Assembly (NCBI GenBank): GCA_030849805.1
Contig: JASANZ010001899.1
Coordinates: 1-23,039, forward strand
Length of the DNA: 23,039 bases
Source of the DNA: Sergeia podlipaevii
Lineage: Eukaryota > Euglenozoa > Kinetoplastea > Trypanosomatida > Trypanosomatidae
Direction: 5' to 3'
In this document: in pieces, positions 1 to 9,000 of the stretch
How positions within the stretch are numbered: position 1 is the stretch's first letter
Layout of the letters: each line of letters starts with the position of its first letter
Made by a program: the position numbers and the translations under genes
Notes under the pieces: model-generated
Database searches by the model: none
What the model was told of the DNA's origin: nothing
What the model saw: the letters and a program-made list of their open reading frames with translations, nothing else

Positions 1-205
1 CTGACTGTCCAGTCCCCCACTACTATGTAATGTTGTTGGCAAACTTCCTTATCGTCCCTATTTTCGTTTTTTTTTCTTTTACTTTCCCCCTTTTTTCCTT
101 TCTGTCAATTGCGTTCTTCTTCTTTCTTTTCCACTTTCAAATATTTTGTATGCGTTCGTTTGGAAACGCGCGGATGGAAGAACCAAAAAGGTGGAGAAAT
201 GAAGG

Positions 206-249
206 CTACAGAAAGAAAGGAAAAAAAAAAAAGAAGAAAAGAAAAAAAA
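206..249 (-). promoter_or_regulatory. Predicted trans-splice acceptor for a gene off the left edge
   Basis: On the minus strand a run of about 40 pyrimidines (249-211) ends in CTGTAG, with the AG at 207-206. This is the standard arrangement of a kinetoplastid spliced-leader acceptor. The 205 nt from here to the window edge hold no minus-strand ATG, so the coding start would lie outside the window. A second pyrimidine tract at about 375-318 could feed an alternative acceptor. The call is by pattern only. Confidence 0.5.
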
Positions 250-394
250 TACCTATATCAATACACCTGTATATCCTGGAGAGCATGTGTTCGCAGGGTG
301 ATTAGAGTTGTTTAAATAAGCGAAAAGAAAAAAAGAGAAAAAGAGAGTAAGAGAAGTTAGAATAGAAACAGAATGAGTGAAGTACTATAGGAAG

Positions 395-414
395 CACACA
401 CACACACACACACA
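395..414. repeat. (CA)10 microsatellite
   Basis: Ten perfect CA units on the plus strand, hence TG units in the transcribed strand's RNA. It lies in the spacer downstream of EB1. Confidence 0.95.
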
Positions 415-684
415 ATCAAAGAAAGGCGTTAGAGTAGCAAGCGCGTAACGTAAAGGGAGGAGAAGAGGTAACAGTGAAATGTCCTTTGAGCCCTCTAAAA
501 GAGAAGAAAAAAAACGTCCCCGCTGTTGTTGTCACCGTTGCTGTTGTTGTTCTCCAGCTGTGTAATGTCCGAATAACATAAGAATACAAGTTAATAAAAA
601 AAAAAGAAAAAATTAAAAAAGAAAAAAAAAAGATAATAATAATGATAACTGTAACCACCAGCGTACAGTGCTTGCGTCAAACCA

Positions 685-685
685 N
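685..685. other. Ambiguous base (N)
   Basis: The single undetermined base in the window. It lies in non-coding spacer and affects no gene call. Confidence 0.99.
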
Positions 686-813
686 TTAAAGGATACCTCC
701 CTGACCCCACCCCTCACCATATGAATAGTACCGCAATATGTTGTATGTGTGCATATATTCATTCCACATCTGCCAGTACTTGGCCGCGTAATAATAATTG
801 TAAAGATACGTTT

Positions 814-831
814 TCTCTCTCTCTCTTCTCA

Positions 832-862
<31 letters not shown>

Positions 863-868
863 TATCTC
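814..868. repeat. CT-rich (GA in the mRNA) microsatellite abutting the EB1 stop codon
   Basis: An interrupted (CT)n tract on the plus strand, broken twice by CAT and once by TAT. On the transcribed strand it is a (GA)n purine tract that begins three bases after the EB1 TGA stop. It is therefore the start of the EB1 3' UTR. Confidence 0.9.
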
Positions 869-871
869 CCA

Positions 872-2530
872 TCAGTGATTGGCGTACAATACATCGCGGA
901 TAGACCGTGCCAGCATCACTGCAGCGACATCATTGCCCGTAAGTTCCTTCTTGGCCACGCTAAGAACAAGATTCTCAATCATTCGTAGCTTGTCATAATA
1001 AAACAGCCGTTCCTGGGAAACGGTATGCAGGTCTTCAGAGACCCCGTCCTTCGTCGAGGACGACGACAGAGTGACAGTAACAGCTGGGGTTGCTGATAGA
1101 TTTAGCGCAGGAGCCACTACCCCCGTACCGCCGAGCGCAACCACAGTAGAAGATGGTGTAGAGAGGAAAGCAGGAGAGTTGGCAGAGCGTCGCGCTGGTG
1201 ATGCGCGCCGCCCGGCGGTCGTGTGGCCCCCCGAAGATTGGCTTGGACGTGGAGAAGCAGGACGCCGTCCACGAAGCGGCGTGGTCGGCTCTCCCGCCCG
1301 GATGCCGCTGCCTGACATGCCCGTCACGACAGAGCCACGAGAGGCACCCGTCCTCTTGCCTCGTCCGTTGTCGCCCAAGTGCAAGGAAGGTGGGGCAGCG
1401 ATGCCAGCACGGCTACTCGTAACAGCAGAACGTGTGCGCGGTGCTCGCGGTTGCCCAATGAAAGAGCCTGTTCTTGATGTGCTACCAGAGCTGCGAAGTC
1501 TTGACAACGGTGTCCCTGTCCGCTTGTCTCGAGCTGCACCGCCTGCGGTGGCTAGACGAGGGGTGCCTGGCTTACCCAACGTGCTCGACCTGCTCAGAGT
1601 GGAGCCGCGCTTGAAGGAGCCGTTCAAGGAGCTAGGCATGGAAGAGTTGCGCTTGGACTTGCTGCCGCTCTTCGGTCGAAAAGGAGAGTTGTGCGTGTGC
1701 GCCAAAGCCTCTTCATCTCCCTCGACCACGGCGGCGGCAGCCGTGTAGCCTTGCGTCTTAGTAGCAGCAACAGCGGCCCTTTCAAAGGCTCCAGGGGTCC
1801 CCTTCTCACCAACATTGTGGCTACTCGCATTACTCTTGCGTCGCCCCTCGAGAAGTGTCATGGCTGCCGCAGCCGCAGCATCCCCCCTACTCTCTGCGTC
1901 GCGAATAAGATGCGCAGAAGCTCTATGCTTCGCCTTCATCGCTTTCGCTGTGTTTCCACCATTTGCATTGACCTCGTCATTGGCTATACGAGGAGCGGGG
2001 CTCTCGCTGCGGGTTGAGTCCGAAGATTCAATGCCGCCGCCGGTACTGCACATGGCTGACTCGGAGAGCGAGGTGCCGCTCATCATGCTCATCGTCATGG
2101 CGCGTCCCTGACCGGCAACAATGCCACTCTCGAGCAGGGCGTCGTGTAGTCCCTTGAACCACTGTAAGAGTTGCAGGTTAGCTTGGAAATGTCCTTTGAT
2201 CACCTTGGGAAGGTCATTCACCAACACATCCGGCTTCACCACGCCGTTTCTATGCAGCGCGTCCTGCATGAGCTTGAAGTTGGCAACTGCCTCGAACTCG
2301 TGGTTGGCTGGCACCTTCACACGTGTGGAGGACACTAACGGAGCGTACGTTTGCGGAAGCATGTTGGGCAAGAGCATGACATACGGTACACCGCTGCAGC
2401 ACTGTTCAACCTTTGAGATGGGTGGCACCGTGTTCCCATTGGGAGCAGTCGTGGGCATGCTGTGGTTAAGCCAGGCAAGTAATTCTACGCGCGACTCCGC
2501 AGAGGGTGCAATGGTAAGGCTTTGAAGCAT
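872..2530 (-). CDS. EB1: EB1-family microtubule plus-end-tracking protein
   Basis: 552 aa, ATG at 2530, TGA stop. Residues 12-133 are an EB1-type calponin-homology domain. Landmarks are LLAWLN near 17-22, KVEQCCSG at 40-47, the NFK segment at 84-86, KGHFQ near 112-116 and QWFK at 123-126, in the order seen in animal EB1. Residues 505-552 match the EB-homology domain (FYYDKLRMIE, then a short loop and a DVLYA end). This domain dimerises EB proteins and binds partner proteins. The family tracks growing microtubule plus ends; in trypanosomatids a cytoskeletal or flagellar role is likely but inferred. Oddities are a 13-residue insert in the CH domain (25-37), a roughly 360-residue Ser/Arg/Ala-rich basic linker, and no acidic EEY-type tail. 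An in-frame upstream ATG at 2641 was rejected because the predicted splice acceptor (2581-2580) lies downstream of it. Confidence 0.93.
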   Translation of the reverse strand: MLQSLTIAPSAESRVELLAWLNHSMPTTAPNGNTVPPISKVEQCCSGVPYVMLLPNMLPQTYAPLVSSTRVKVPANHEFEAVANFKLMQDALHRNGVVKPDVLVNDLPKVIKGHFQANLQLLQWFKGLHDALLESGIVAGQGRAMTMSMMSGTSLSESAMCSTGGGIESSDSTRSESPAPRIANDEVNANGGNTAKAMKAKHRASAHLIRDAESRGDAAAAAAMTLLEGRRKSNASSHNVGEKGTPGAFERAAVAATKTQGYTAAAAVVEGDEEALAHTHNSPFRPKSGSKSKRNSSMPSSLNGSFKRGSTLSRSSTLGKPGTPRLATAGGAARDKRTGTPLSRLRSSGSTSRTGSFIGQPRAPRTRSAVTSSRAGIAAPPSLHLGDNGRGKRTGASRGSVVTGMSGSGIRAGEPTTPLRGRRPASPRPSQSSGGHTTAGRRASPARRSANSPAFLSTPSSTVVALGGTGVVAPALNLSATPAVTVTLSSSSTKDGVSEDLHTVSQERLFYYDKLRMIENLVLSVAKKELTGNDVAAVMLARSIRDVLYANH

Positions 2531-3100
2531 GGCCTCCTTGCTCGTATATATATGCAAAACGCAAAGATAACAACAAAAACTAAAGGGGGAAAAAAAAGAA
2601 GGGAAAAATTCAAATAAACAAAATACAGAGCCCACACACAATTGTGGAGATATTGGAGCAGTCTTCGCTTTTTTCCTCTTTTTGATTGTTACTATTCTTC
2701 ACCCTATCCGCTTCTATAAATACAATAGAGAGAGAGAGATTGCTTTCTTGATGCTTCTAATACCAAAAAAAAAAGAGTTTGTTCCCCTTAAGGATCGACG
2801 AACAACAAAAAAAAAATGCAATAAAAAACTGGCGTTTGCCGTAAAGAGGGCTATAAAAAATGGGAAGAGAGAAAGAGAGAAGAATGTAGGAGATATGTAT
2901 ATTTTTGAGAAGACGCATCAATTTCTGCTGTACAAGAGAAAAAAAGAAGAAGCAAAAAAGAAAAAAAAAAGAGAGACTTACAACATAAAAAGCGCTTTAC
3001 TCTATTATTGTTGTGCATGTAATATATTCGCATTGCTTTTCTCCCGGCACAGCATGAAAGGGCCATATACATACAAAAACAGCAAGTGAAAAGTGTGCTC
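2531..3100. other. Spacer between zinc-finger gene and EB1
   Basis: About 570 bases of AT-rich, purine-rich (plus strand) sequence. It holds the predicted EB1 acceptor and leader at its left end and the 3' UTR of the zinc-finger gene at its right. A plus-strand open frame across 2682-3089 is Lys/Glu low complexity with no recognisable domain, and runs against all neighbours. No gene is called. Confidence 0.7.
2580..2608 (-). promoter_or_regulatory. Predicted trans-splice acceptor for EB1
   Basis: On the minus strand a 24-base pure pyrimidine tract (2608-2585) is followed by TTTAG, with the AG at 2581-2580. This gives a 49-nt leader without any ATG before the start at 2530. It decides against the upstream in-frame ATG. 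Confidence 0.65.
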
Positions 3101-5065
3101 TCACTCCATACCCTCCGCGGCCGCAACTGTCAACAACTGCTTCTCGCGCCACGCCTTGTACTCCGCAGCGTGAACCCGCAATGCGTGTGCCATCCAGCCT
3201 TTTCGGGTAGCAAACGTGCGCGATGCAGTACAGAACGGGCACGCATTCGCCTCCTGCATCCCACGCTGCTCCCGCCGTGGTACTGCAAGTGTCTCAGCCC
3301 GCTGATGCAGGGCAGCACTTGCCTCTAGCACAAGCGTACTCTCTATACCATGAGAAATACGAGCAACAGCAGAACCCGTGTTGTCCCCTCTCGCCTGAGC
3401 AAGCGGCGGCGGTGATGAGACACTACGAGTAGCAGTAGTGGTGATAGCGGTAACAGCCGCAACATGCCGCAAAGTAGATTGGTCTCCATCAGGCATAGAA
3501 GTGAGTGCGTCGTGTTGCATGAGGTGCTCGCGTGCACGAATTCGCTTAAGGAGAATTCGACGCTTGCGCTTGTTGCTGCTCCTGCGCCGCTTAAAGTCCA
3601 AGTGCAGTTGTTCCTCCATCCAGCGCCCATCGTCCTCGTCATCCTTCGCTTCTTCATCCTCTTCGCTCTCCTCCTCGCCATCGATGACTTCGTCGCTGCT
3701 GTTGCTACATGTAGCACTACTGCGTTTGCTCTTGCGTATGCGCCGCCTCTTCTTTAGTGTTCGTTGACTCGATGCGGCTTGCGTGTCTGCCTGTCCACGT
3801 GCAGCCTGCCACGCCAGCATTTCGGTTTCGTAGTCCCCCTCCTCTTCCTCATCATCGTCGTCTTCATCATCTCCGTGATCACTGGAAGATGCATCGCCAA
3901 AAAAACAATAGTCATCCTCCTCCTCGTGATCCCAGTTGGCGGCATCTCTGGGCGACTCGCTATCGCCATCGCTCTCGTTGGCGTTCTCGTAAAATTTCAA
4001 TCCCGACTCTACCGCCATTTGAGCAACAAAGCGCCGCTCATCATCGCACTCCACCTCCTCCACAGCGTCCTCGAGCGGATCAGCAAAGACGTCTTGGCGA
4101 AACGGACAGTAGTAGAACTGGTGACGACGCAGCTTGGCGCGCGAGCTCAGCTCCAGCTCGCAATCCTCACAAACAACAACAGTTGGTACGCTGCGAGACT
4201 TCAGTCCAGGGGAAGAAGACAGCGGTGTTCTCGCAAGCGACGCTGGTCGAGGCTGAGACACAAGATCGCGCTTGCGCAGCAGTGACGGTGGCGTCAAAGG
4301 AGAGGCACTCGCAGCTGTACTTGCTCCATCGACGTCGTCGTCGCCGTTAATGCTCGCGTCCTCAGCAGAGTTTTGAATCGCGTTTTTCTCTTCTTCATTA
4401 TCGCCATGTGCATCCACATCGTCCGTCGATCTGAGACTGTGCTGTTGCTGATGATGTTCCCGTGTAGCTGTAATAGACTTCTGCTTCTTCAAGCGACAGC
4501 GTTTCTCGTGCAAGGCTCGAGTAGACTTCCAGGCGAAGTAGCGGCCACAATAGCGGCACTTCTCGCCGTGTGCACTACTAGGGAGAGCAAAGGGCGGAGG
4601 CGCAGGAGCATCACGTGCTGGTGGAGGTAATTGCTGTTGCTGCTGCTGAGGAGGAGGAGGAGGAGGTACAGAAGCAGTGCTAGTCGTGGTGCTGGCGACG
4701 ACCGCGGGAACCTCCGCCCTCTCCATTGTTGCAGGCGATGATGGTAGCGGCTGGGAGACATGCTGAGAAGGGCTTGCGAGATCCTTGTGTACCGCACGCT
4801 GGTGACGCTTCATATTCTGTCGTGTCGTAAAGCCCGCTGGACAGTAGGCGCAGGTGAAGGGGCGTACGTTGGTGTGGGTGAGAAGATGCCGCTTGTAGTT
4901 GCTCTGAACGCCACTAAATGACGCATCTCCGCTAAATTTCTTTCCGCAATGTGGGCACAAAAGATCAATCACGCCCTTCCGTCGATTCTTGGGTCGAGAT
5001 GCTGAGTTCTGCAGGGTTTGGGGATTTTGCGATCGCAATGAAGAAGCAGAAGAAGAGGAGCTCAT
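3101..5065 (-). CDS. C2H2-type zinc-finger protein, putative nuclear
   Basis: 654 aa, ATG at 5065, TGA stop. Five zinc-finger-like motifs are visible. Finger 1 is C37-C40-H60-H64 with a long 19-residue loop. Finger 2 is C72-C75-H88-H93, joined to finger 1 by a TNVRPF linker like the classic TGEKPF. Fingers 3 (C170-C173-H186-C190) and 4 (C299-C302-H315-C320) are C2HC variants. Finger 5 is C609-C612-H627-H632 near the C terminus. Between them lie a Pro/Gln run (134-149), acidic blocks (about 379-412 and 463-480) and Arg/Lys blocks (438-449 and 492-512) that resemble nuclear localisation signals. Paired fingers 1-2 suggest nucleic-acid binding. The specific target and function are unknown, and I do not recognise a named orthologue. 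The low-complexity middle is probably disordered. Confidence 0.85.
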   Translation of the reverse strand: MSSSSSASSLRSQNPQTLQNSASRPKNRRKGVIDLLCPHCGKKFSGDASFSGVQSNYKRHLLTHTNVRPFTCAYCPAGFTTRQNMKRHQRAVHKDLASPSQHVSQPLPSSPATMERAEVPAVVASTTTSTASVPPPPPPQQQQQQLPPPARDAPAPPPFALPSSAHGEKCRYCGRYFAWKSTRALHEKRCRLKKQKSITATREHHQQQHSLRSTDDVDAHGDNEEEKNAIQNSAEDASINGDDDVDGASTAASASPLTPPSLLRKRDLVSQPRPASLARTPLSSSPGLKSRSVPTVVVCEDCELELSSRAKLRRHQFYYCPFRQDVFADPLEDAVEEVECDDERRFVAQMAVESGLKFYENANESDGDSESPRDAANWDHEEEDDYCFFGDASSSDHGDDEDDDDEEEEGDYETEMLAWQAARGQADTQAASSQRTLKKRRRIRKSKRSSATCSNSSDEVIDGEEESEEDEEAKDDEDDGRWMEEQLHLDFKRRRSSNKRKRRILLKRIRAREHLMQHDALTSMPDGDQSTLRHVAAVTAITTTATRSVSSPPPLAQARGDNTGSAVARISHGIESTLVLEASAALHQRAETLAVPRREQRGMQEANACPFCTASRTFATRKGWMAHALRVHAAEYKAWREKQLLTVAAAEGME

Positions 5066-5084
5066 ATTGTTGATTGTAAAACCT

Positions 5085-5107
5085 CTTACAGGATGGGGAA
5101 AAAAAAA
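5085..5107 (-). promoter_or_regulatory. Predicted trans-splice acceptor for the zinc-finger gene
   Basis: On the minus strand a T/C tract (5107-5091) is followed by TGTAAG, with the AG at 5086-5085. This leaves a 19-nt leader with no ATG before the start at 5065. It is short but plausible for a kinetoplastid mRNA, which also carries the added spliced leader. Confidence 0.55.
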
Positions 5108-5240
5108 CTGCCGTCGCTGTCAATGTCCTATTTGTCTAAACCTCTCTCGGTGTTATTACTTTTATTCTATAAATATTTAAATATAGTGTTGGCTGGCTTG
5201 TCTATACTAGCGCGCTTTTTTTTTTTATTCCTTTCCTTCT

Positions 5241-5260
5241 GTGTGTGTGTGTGTGTGTGT
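5241..5260. repeat. (GT)10 microsatellite
   Basis: Ten perfect GT units in the UTP10/zinc-finger spacer, about 180 bases upstream of the zinc-finger start. Confidence 0.95.
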
Positions 5261-5411
5261 ACGCGTCTAATGCCTTCTTGTCCTTTCAACAGAGAATAGA
5301 GAAGGGCAGGTTTGAGTTAAAATCCCCTCTTTGCGCACATCTCTTCACGATGCGCGCGCTTTACAAAAGAAAAAAAAAAAAGAATGACGAATAAGGCAAT
5401 AATGATGACAC

Positions 5412-5442
5412 ACTCTCTCTCTATATATATATGTGTGTGTGT
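5412..5442. repeat. Compound CT/TA/TG microsatellite
   Basis: Adjoining short runs of CT, then TA, then TG dinucleotides in the UTP10/zinc-finger spacer. Confidence 0.85.
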
Positions 5443-6067
5443 TTGTGTAGGTGCAGGTCTATTGAGTATCAAAAAAAAAAAAGAAAATGTAGCTTGTTGT
5501 CCTGGCTTTCTTGGCTTTCAAGATGAAACGTTGTGCTTGCTGTAGTGAAAGAGAGAGAAAAAGAAGCAGTGAAGGATGTTCATCTGGAATGTATGGTAAG
5601 ACAGAAAAAAGAGAAGAGAGAGAGAGATGAATCAATGCATATCAGTCCTTTCGTACTGGCGAAGATAAGGCGAGATAAAAGAAAAGAGGACAAAAAAACT
5701 TCTTCACTCAGGTGTTTTTTATTCTCTTTTCAATGTTGATAGAATTACAGTTCGTAGTACTTATACGTTATATGTCGCTCAAAGTGACAATTATGTATTT
5801 AGTAATTATTAAGTAGTACAAGGCGCATACGATGTATACTTTCATTTTTTCTTCTCGTTCTCATTTTGCTTGTATCTTATTGTATAATTTCCTTCACGAA
5901 TACATATGTAGATAGATAGATGTAGTTCGTTCTCTTCCAACCTTCCTTACAAAAAAAAAAAAAAAGAAGAGGCAATGTCCTCCCAATGCTTTCATGTTGC
6001 TCTTGGCGCTCCTCCTTGCGCTATATCATCTTGCTTTCTTTCCTCCTACTTTCGTTCCCTCCCCTTC

Positions 6068-9000
6068 TCAGCTCATGGCATGGAGAACATCCTGGCCAGT
6101 CATGTGCGACAGCGCAGTGCAGAACCTGCGTGCCGTCTCCACCACCACATCATCGTGGTCCTCCGTAAGCTCCACCACATCTGACAACATCTCTGCCATC
6201 AACCGCGATGCCAGCTCCTGGCCACCATCGGCGTACACACCATCTAGGCAGACAAGTGTGAGTCTGCGCACATGACGGCTTCGGTTACGCAAGCCCTTCA
6301 CCAGCTCTGCCTGCGTCTTGCTCTGCAGCTTGCTGGAGTTCAGGCATGCAAAGAAGGAGCGAATTGCGGGTACCACTGCGTGTTCTGCACGGAATGCGTA
6401 GTCGTGTACCTCATCGCTAAGGAACGCGGTGTTGGTCAGCTGATGCACAAGTGCTGGCATAAGGCTGTTGAACACCTCCACACTCGCAAACTGCACCTCA
6501 AGCGGAATGCTGTAGTCATAGTCAGGGCCAGGGGTCTGTGCAAGAGACATGCGACGCACACTGTCCAGAGCACCCTCCAGCGTCAGAGGCACAAGCGCGC
6601 CAAGAGACTTGTGAGGTGCCTTGGAGGAAGAGCAGAATGTGTTTAGCGTAGTGACAATGTACGGTAGCGCAATGTGGAAGCCAAAGTCAAGGATAGCGCC
6701 AAGCTTGTCGAGGAGATGGTTGAAGAGGGCAAAATAGAGCACCCAGCCGTGCGCGACGGTACGTGACATGGGACCATGATTGCGACCATAACTCTCCCCC
6801 GCACCCTCATCATCGCTATCCTCGCCACGGCCGCCTCCGCCGCTCTCGCTATTCGCGAGCAGCAGCAGCCTGGTAAACTCCACGGAATCGCCACCAAAGG
6901 CCCACATAGCGACCACTTGCAAGAACTTAATGCAGTGCTTCGGCTTAAACTTGAGAAAAAAGGTAGTGAAGGCCTCTAGCACCGGCATCACCACCTCACT
7001 CGGTGGCAAAGACGGCGCAGACGCGAGGGCCTGCAGCGCAGCTAGCCAGAAGTTGGTCTGAGGAGTACTGGCACCCATTTCCATCATCATCGACCCAATG
7101 TGCGCGAGGTCCTCCTTCTTGAGCGAGTTGATGCGGCGCTGGATGCAGCTAAAGAAGAGAGAGAAGGAGTGGGTCGTGGGCTGTAACTTGAGCAGCCGCA
7201 CACGCCTCGCTCTCTTCCTCTGCTGAGCCCCGTTCTCTGCACCAGCAGACGTCATCTCACCAGTGCTAAAGTCGACCGAGCCTGCAGTCGCGGCCGCGAC
7301 GGCAGTCTGGCGGTCTGCACCAGAGAGGATAGCAGCGTTGGCGTATGGGATGCCACGCAGACAGGCGGTGCCGGCCTCCAAAAACAGCTGTGGGTCCATG
7401 AGCGCCTCAATAACCGTGAGCACCTCCACGCACAAGTAGTGTGTCTCGCCATCGTCCACGTTGATGAGGTGGGAGGCGGCCAGCAGTAAGTGGGACAAGA
7501 ATGGCTGGCACATGTGCCAGCAGCTCGGCAAGCAGCGGATAAGGCAGGAAAGAGTAGTGTGACGCAGCAGCGAGCCCGCCTCGCCGCGAGCGACAATGCC
7601 AGGCAGCTCAACGACCTGGAACACCGCTGCGGATACAACGGTTTCGAGCAGCGTCGTGCAATGCGGCGCGGTGAACGCGGCACCCATCACCTGCGCAGTA
7701 GTGCCCAGCGCAGTGATCATGAAAGTGAGCGCCAGAAGCACGTCCTCTTCCTCAAGCGCGGTAGTCGCCTTGTGCTGCTCTGCGATGTTTGAGACAGGAT
7801 GAAACATCGTGTGCACACTGCGCGTGAGTTGAGGCACCAGCGAGTCGCAGATTGACGTAAGAAAGCGATGTACTTGCTGCACGCGAGCCTTGTTACCGAA
7901 CAGCTTCGCCAGGACGGCTTCGGTCACGCGCTTGCTGCGATTCACATTGAGCAGCGTCTTCTCTGCCTGAGTGCTGCCTCCACTGCCAACAATACGAATC
8001 AACTCCTCCGCACACGCAACACAAAGCTGTAACATGCGATACAGCTGGCGCCTCTGCTGCTGCGAGGCAACAGCACTAGTAGACAAAGACGCTGTAGACG
8101 GCAGCATGATCGCCTTTATCGCCATCTCGATAAGGGCCATGAGATGTTCAAAGAGTGAGAAAGAGCGCTTGGTGGTGAGCGGGCGTGCCTTCACACGGAC
8201 CAGATCCATGAGGGTAAGCTTCTTCTTGGGGTCTCGTAGGTCCCTGCGGTGGCGCTCCATCTCCTCATCGCTGAGTGTGTTCTCGATGGTGGGCAGTGAG
8301 TGGTGCAAGCGGTCCAACAGCACCTCCAGGCCCTTTAGCTGTAGGGAGACATGGCTGTCTCGCAGCAGACGGTTCTCGCACTCCACAAAGGTGGGCTCGT
8401 TGATGCCAGCCAGCACGCACGCAAGCGCGTTGCCAGAGAGCAGCTCAAGCAGCATCGTGTATGCCTTCTCCTCGCCGTAGATGCCAGCATCCTCTGGGGA
8501 GATGGAGGCAAAGTCGGTGGAGGACGGGATAACATCATTAGCAGTGTTGCTGTTAAGGTCACTGTAGTGAGAGAAGAGCTCCAACGCACACACCAGCAAG
8601 TTCATGCACTCATCATTGGTCCTCGTGCCCTCCTCTGCCTTCATCGCACGCTCCTCGCTAGTATGCTGGCTCTTCTCGTCGACGTCCTCCTCCTCCCCCT
8701 CGGTGTCGCCGCGCTGTCCCCTACCTGTGCCCTTACGGGAGTTGGCGTGATGCTGCAGCTCAATAAAGGGCCTAAGGAAGTCGTCTGACTTGACCGTCGT
8801 GGTGATCATGTTCAGCAACGACTCCTGGCGGTTGATGATCTGATTCGGCTTTACCATACGGCGGAATAGGTGGACTACCTGGTGCATCTGCTCCGCCTCA
8901 TCGTCCCCCTCAGCGCACTTGCTGTCGCTTTTGCCTTTCTTCTTCTTCTCGGCAGCTGTCTCCTTCGCCTCCAGCTGAGCCGCAGGGTCCATCACCAACC

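Larger units (their letters stand above)
1..871. other. 3' flank of EB1 gene and leader region of the next gene
   Basis: No credible protein gene is seen here. Reading on the minus strand, the EB1 stop is followed at once by a GA-rich tract (868-814). Then come a mixed stretch with one ambiguous base (N at 685), a CA/TG microsatellite (395-414), two long pyrimidine tracts (about 375-318 and 249-208), and a leader-like stretch to the window edge. The two pyrimidine tracts suggest that a further minus-strand gene begins beyond position 1. Short open frames on both strands translate only low-complexity sequence. Confidence 0.7.
5066..6067. other. Long spacer between UTP10 and the zinc-finger gene
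   Basis: About 1 kb, the longest gene-to-gene spacer in the window. Its right end is the purine-rich (minus strand) UTP10 3' UTR. Further left are several T-tracts on the minus strand (near 5963-5950, 5483-5471 and 5382-5370), a GATA repeat (5908-5922), a compound CT/TA/TG microsatellite (5412-5442) and a GT repeat (5241-5260). No minus-strand open frame of useful length exists. The plus-strand frame at 5533-5739 is Lys/Glu/Arg low complexity. Confidence 0.7.

Noticed and set aside
1..871. Strand-switch region or plus-strand gene suggested by the pyrimidine-rich plus strand at about 50-130
   Set aside because: No plus-strand gene with a recognisable product follows, and minus-strand acceptor signals are also present here; the simplest reading is continued minus-strand transcription.
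1071..1748. 225-codon plus-strand open frame
   Set aside because: Antisense shadow of the Ser/Arg/Ala-rich EB1 linker; its Arg/Pro/Val richness follows from the codons on the other strand.
2531..2641. N-terminal 37-residue extension of EB1 from the ATG at 2641
   Set aside because: It is Phe/Cys-rich sequence read from the pyrimidine tract and lies upstream of the predicted acceptor.
2682..3089. 135-codon plus-strand open frame in the EB1/zinc-finger spacer
   Set aside because: Lys/Glu/Arg low complexity created by A-rich sequence, opposite to all genes, and crossing the pyrimidine-tract region.
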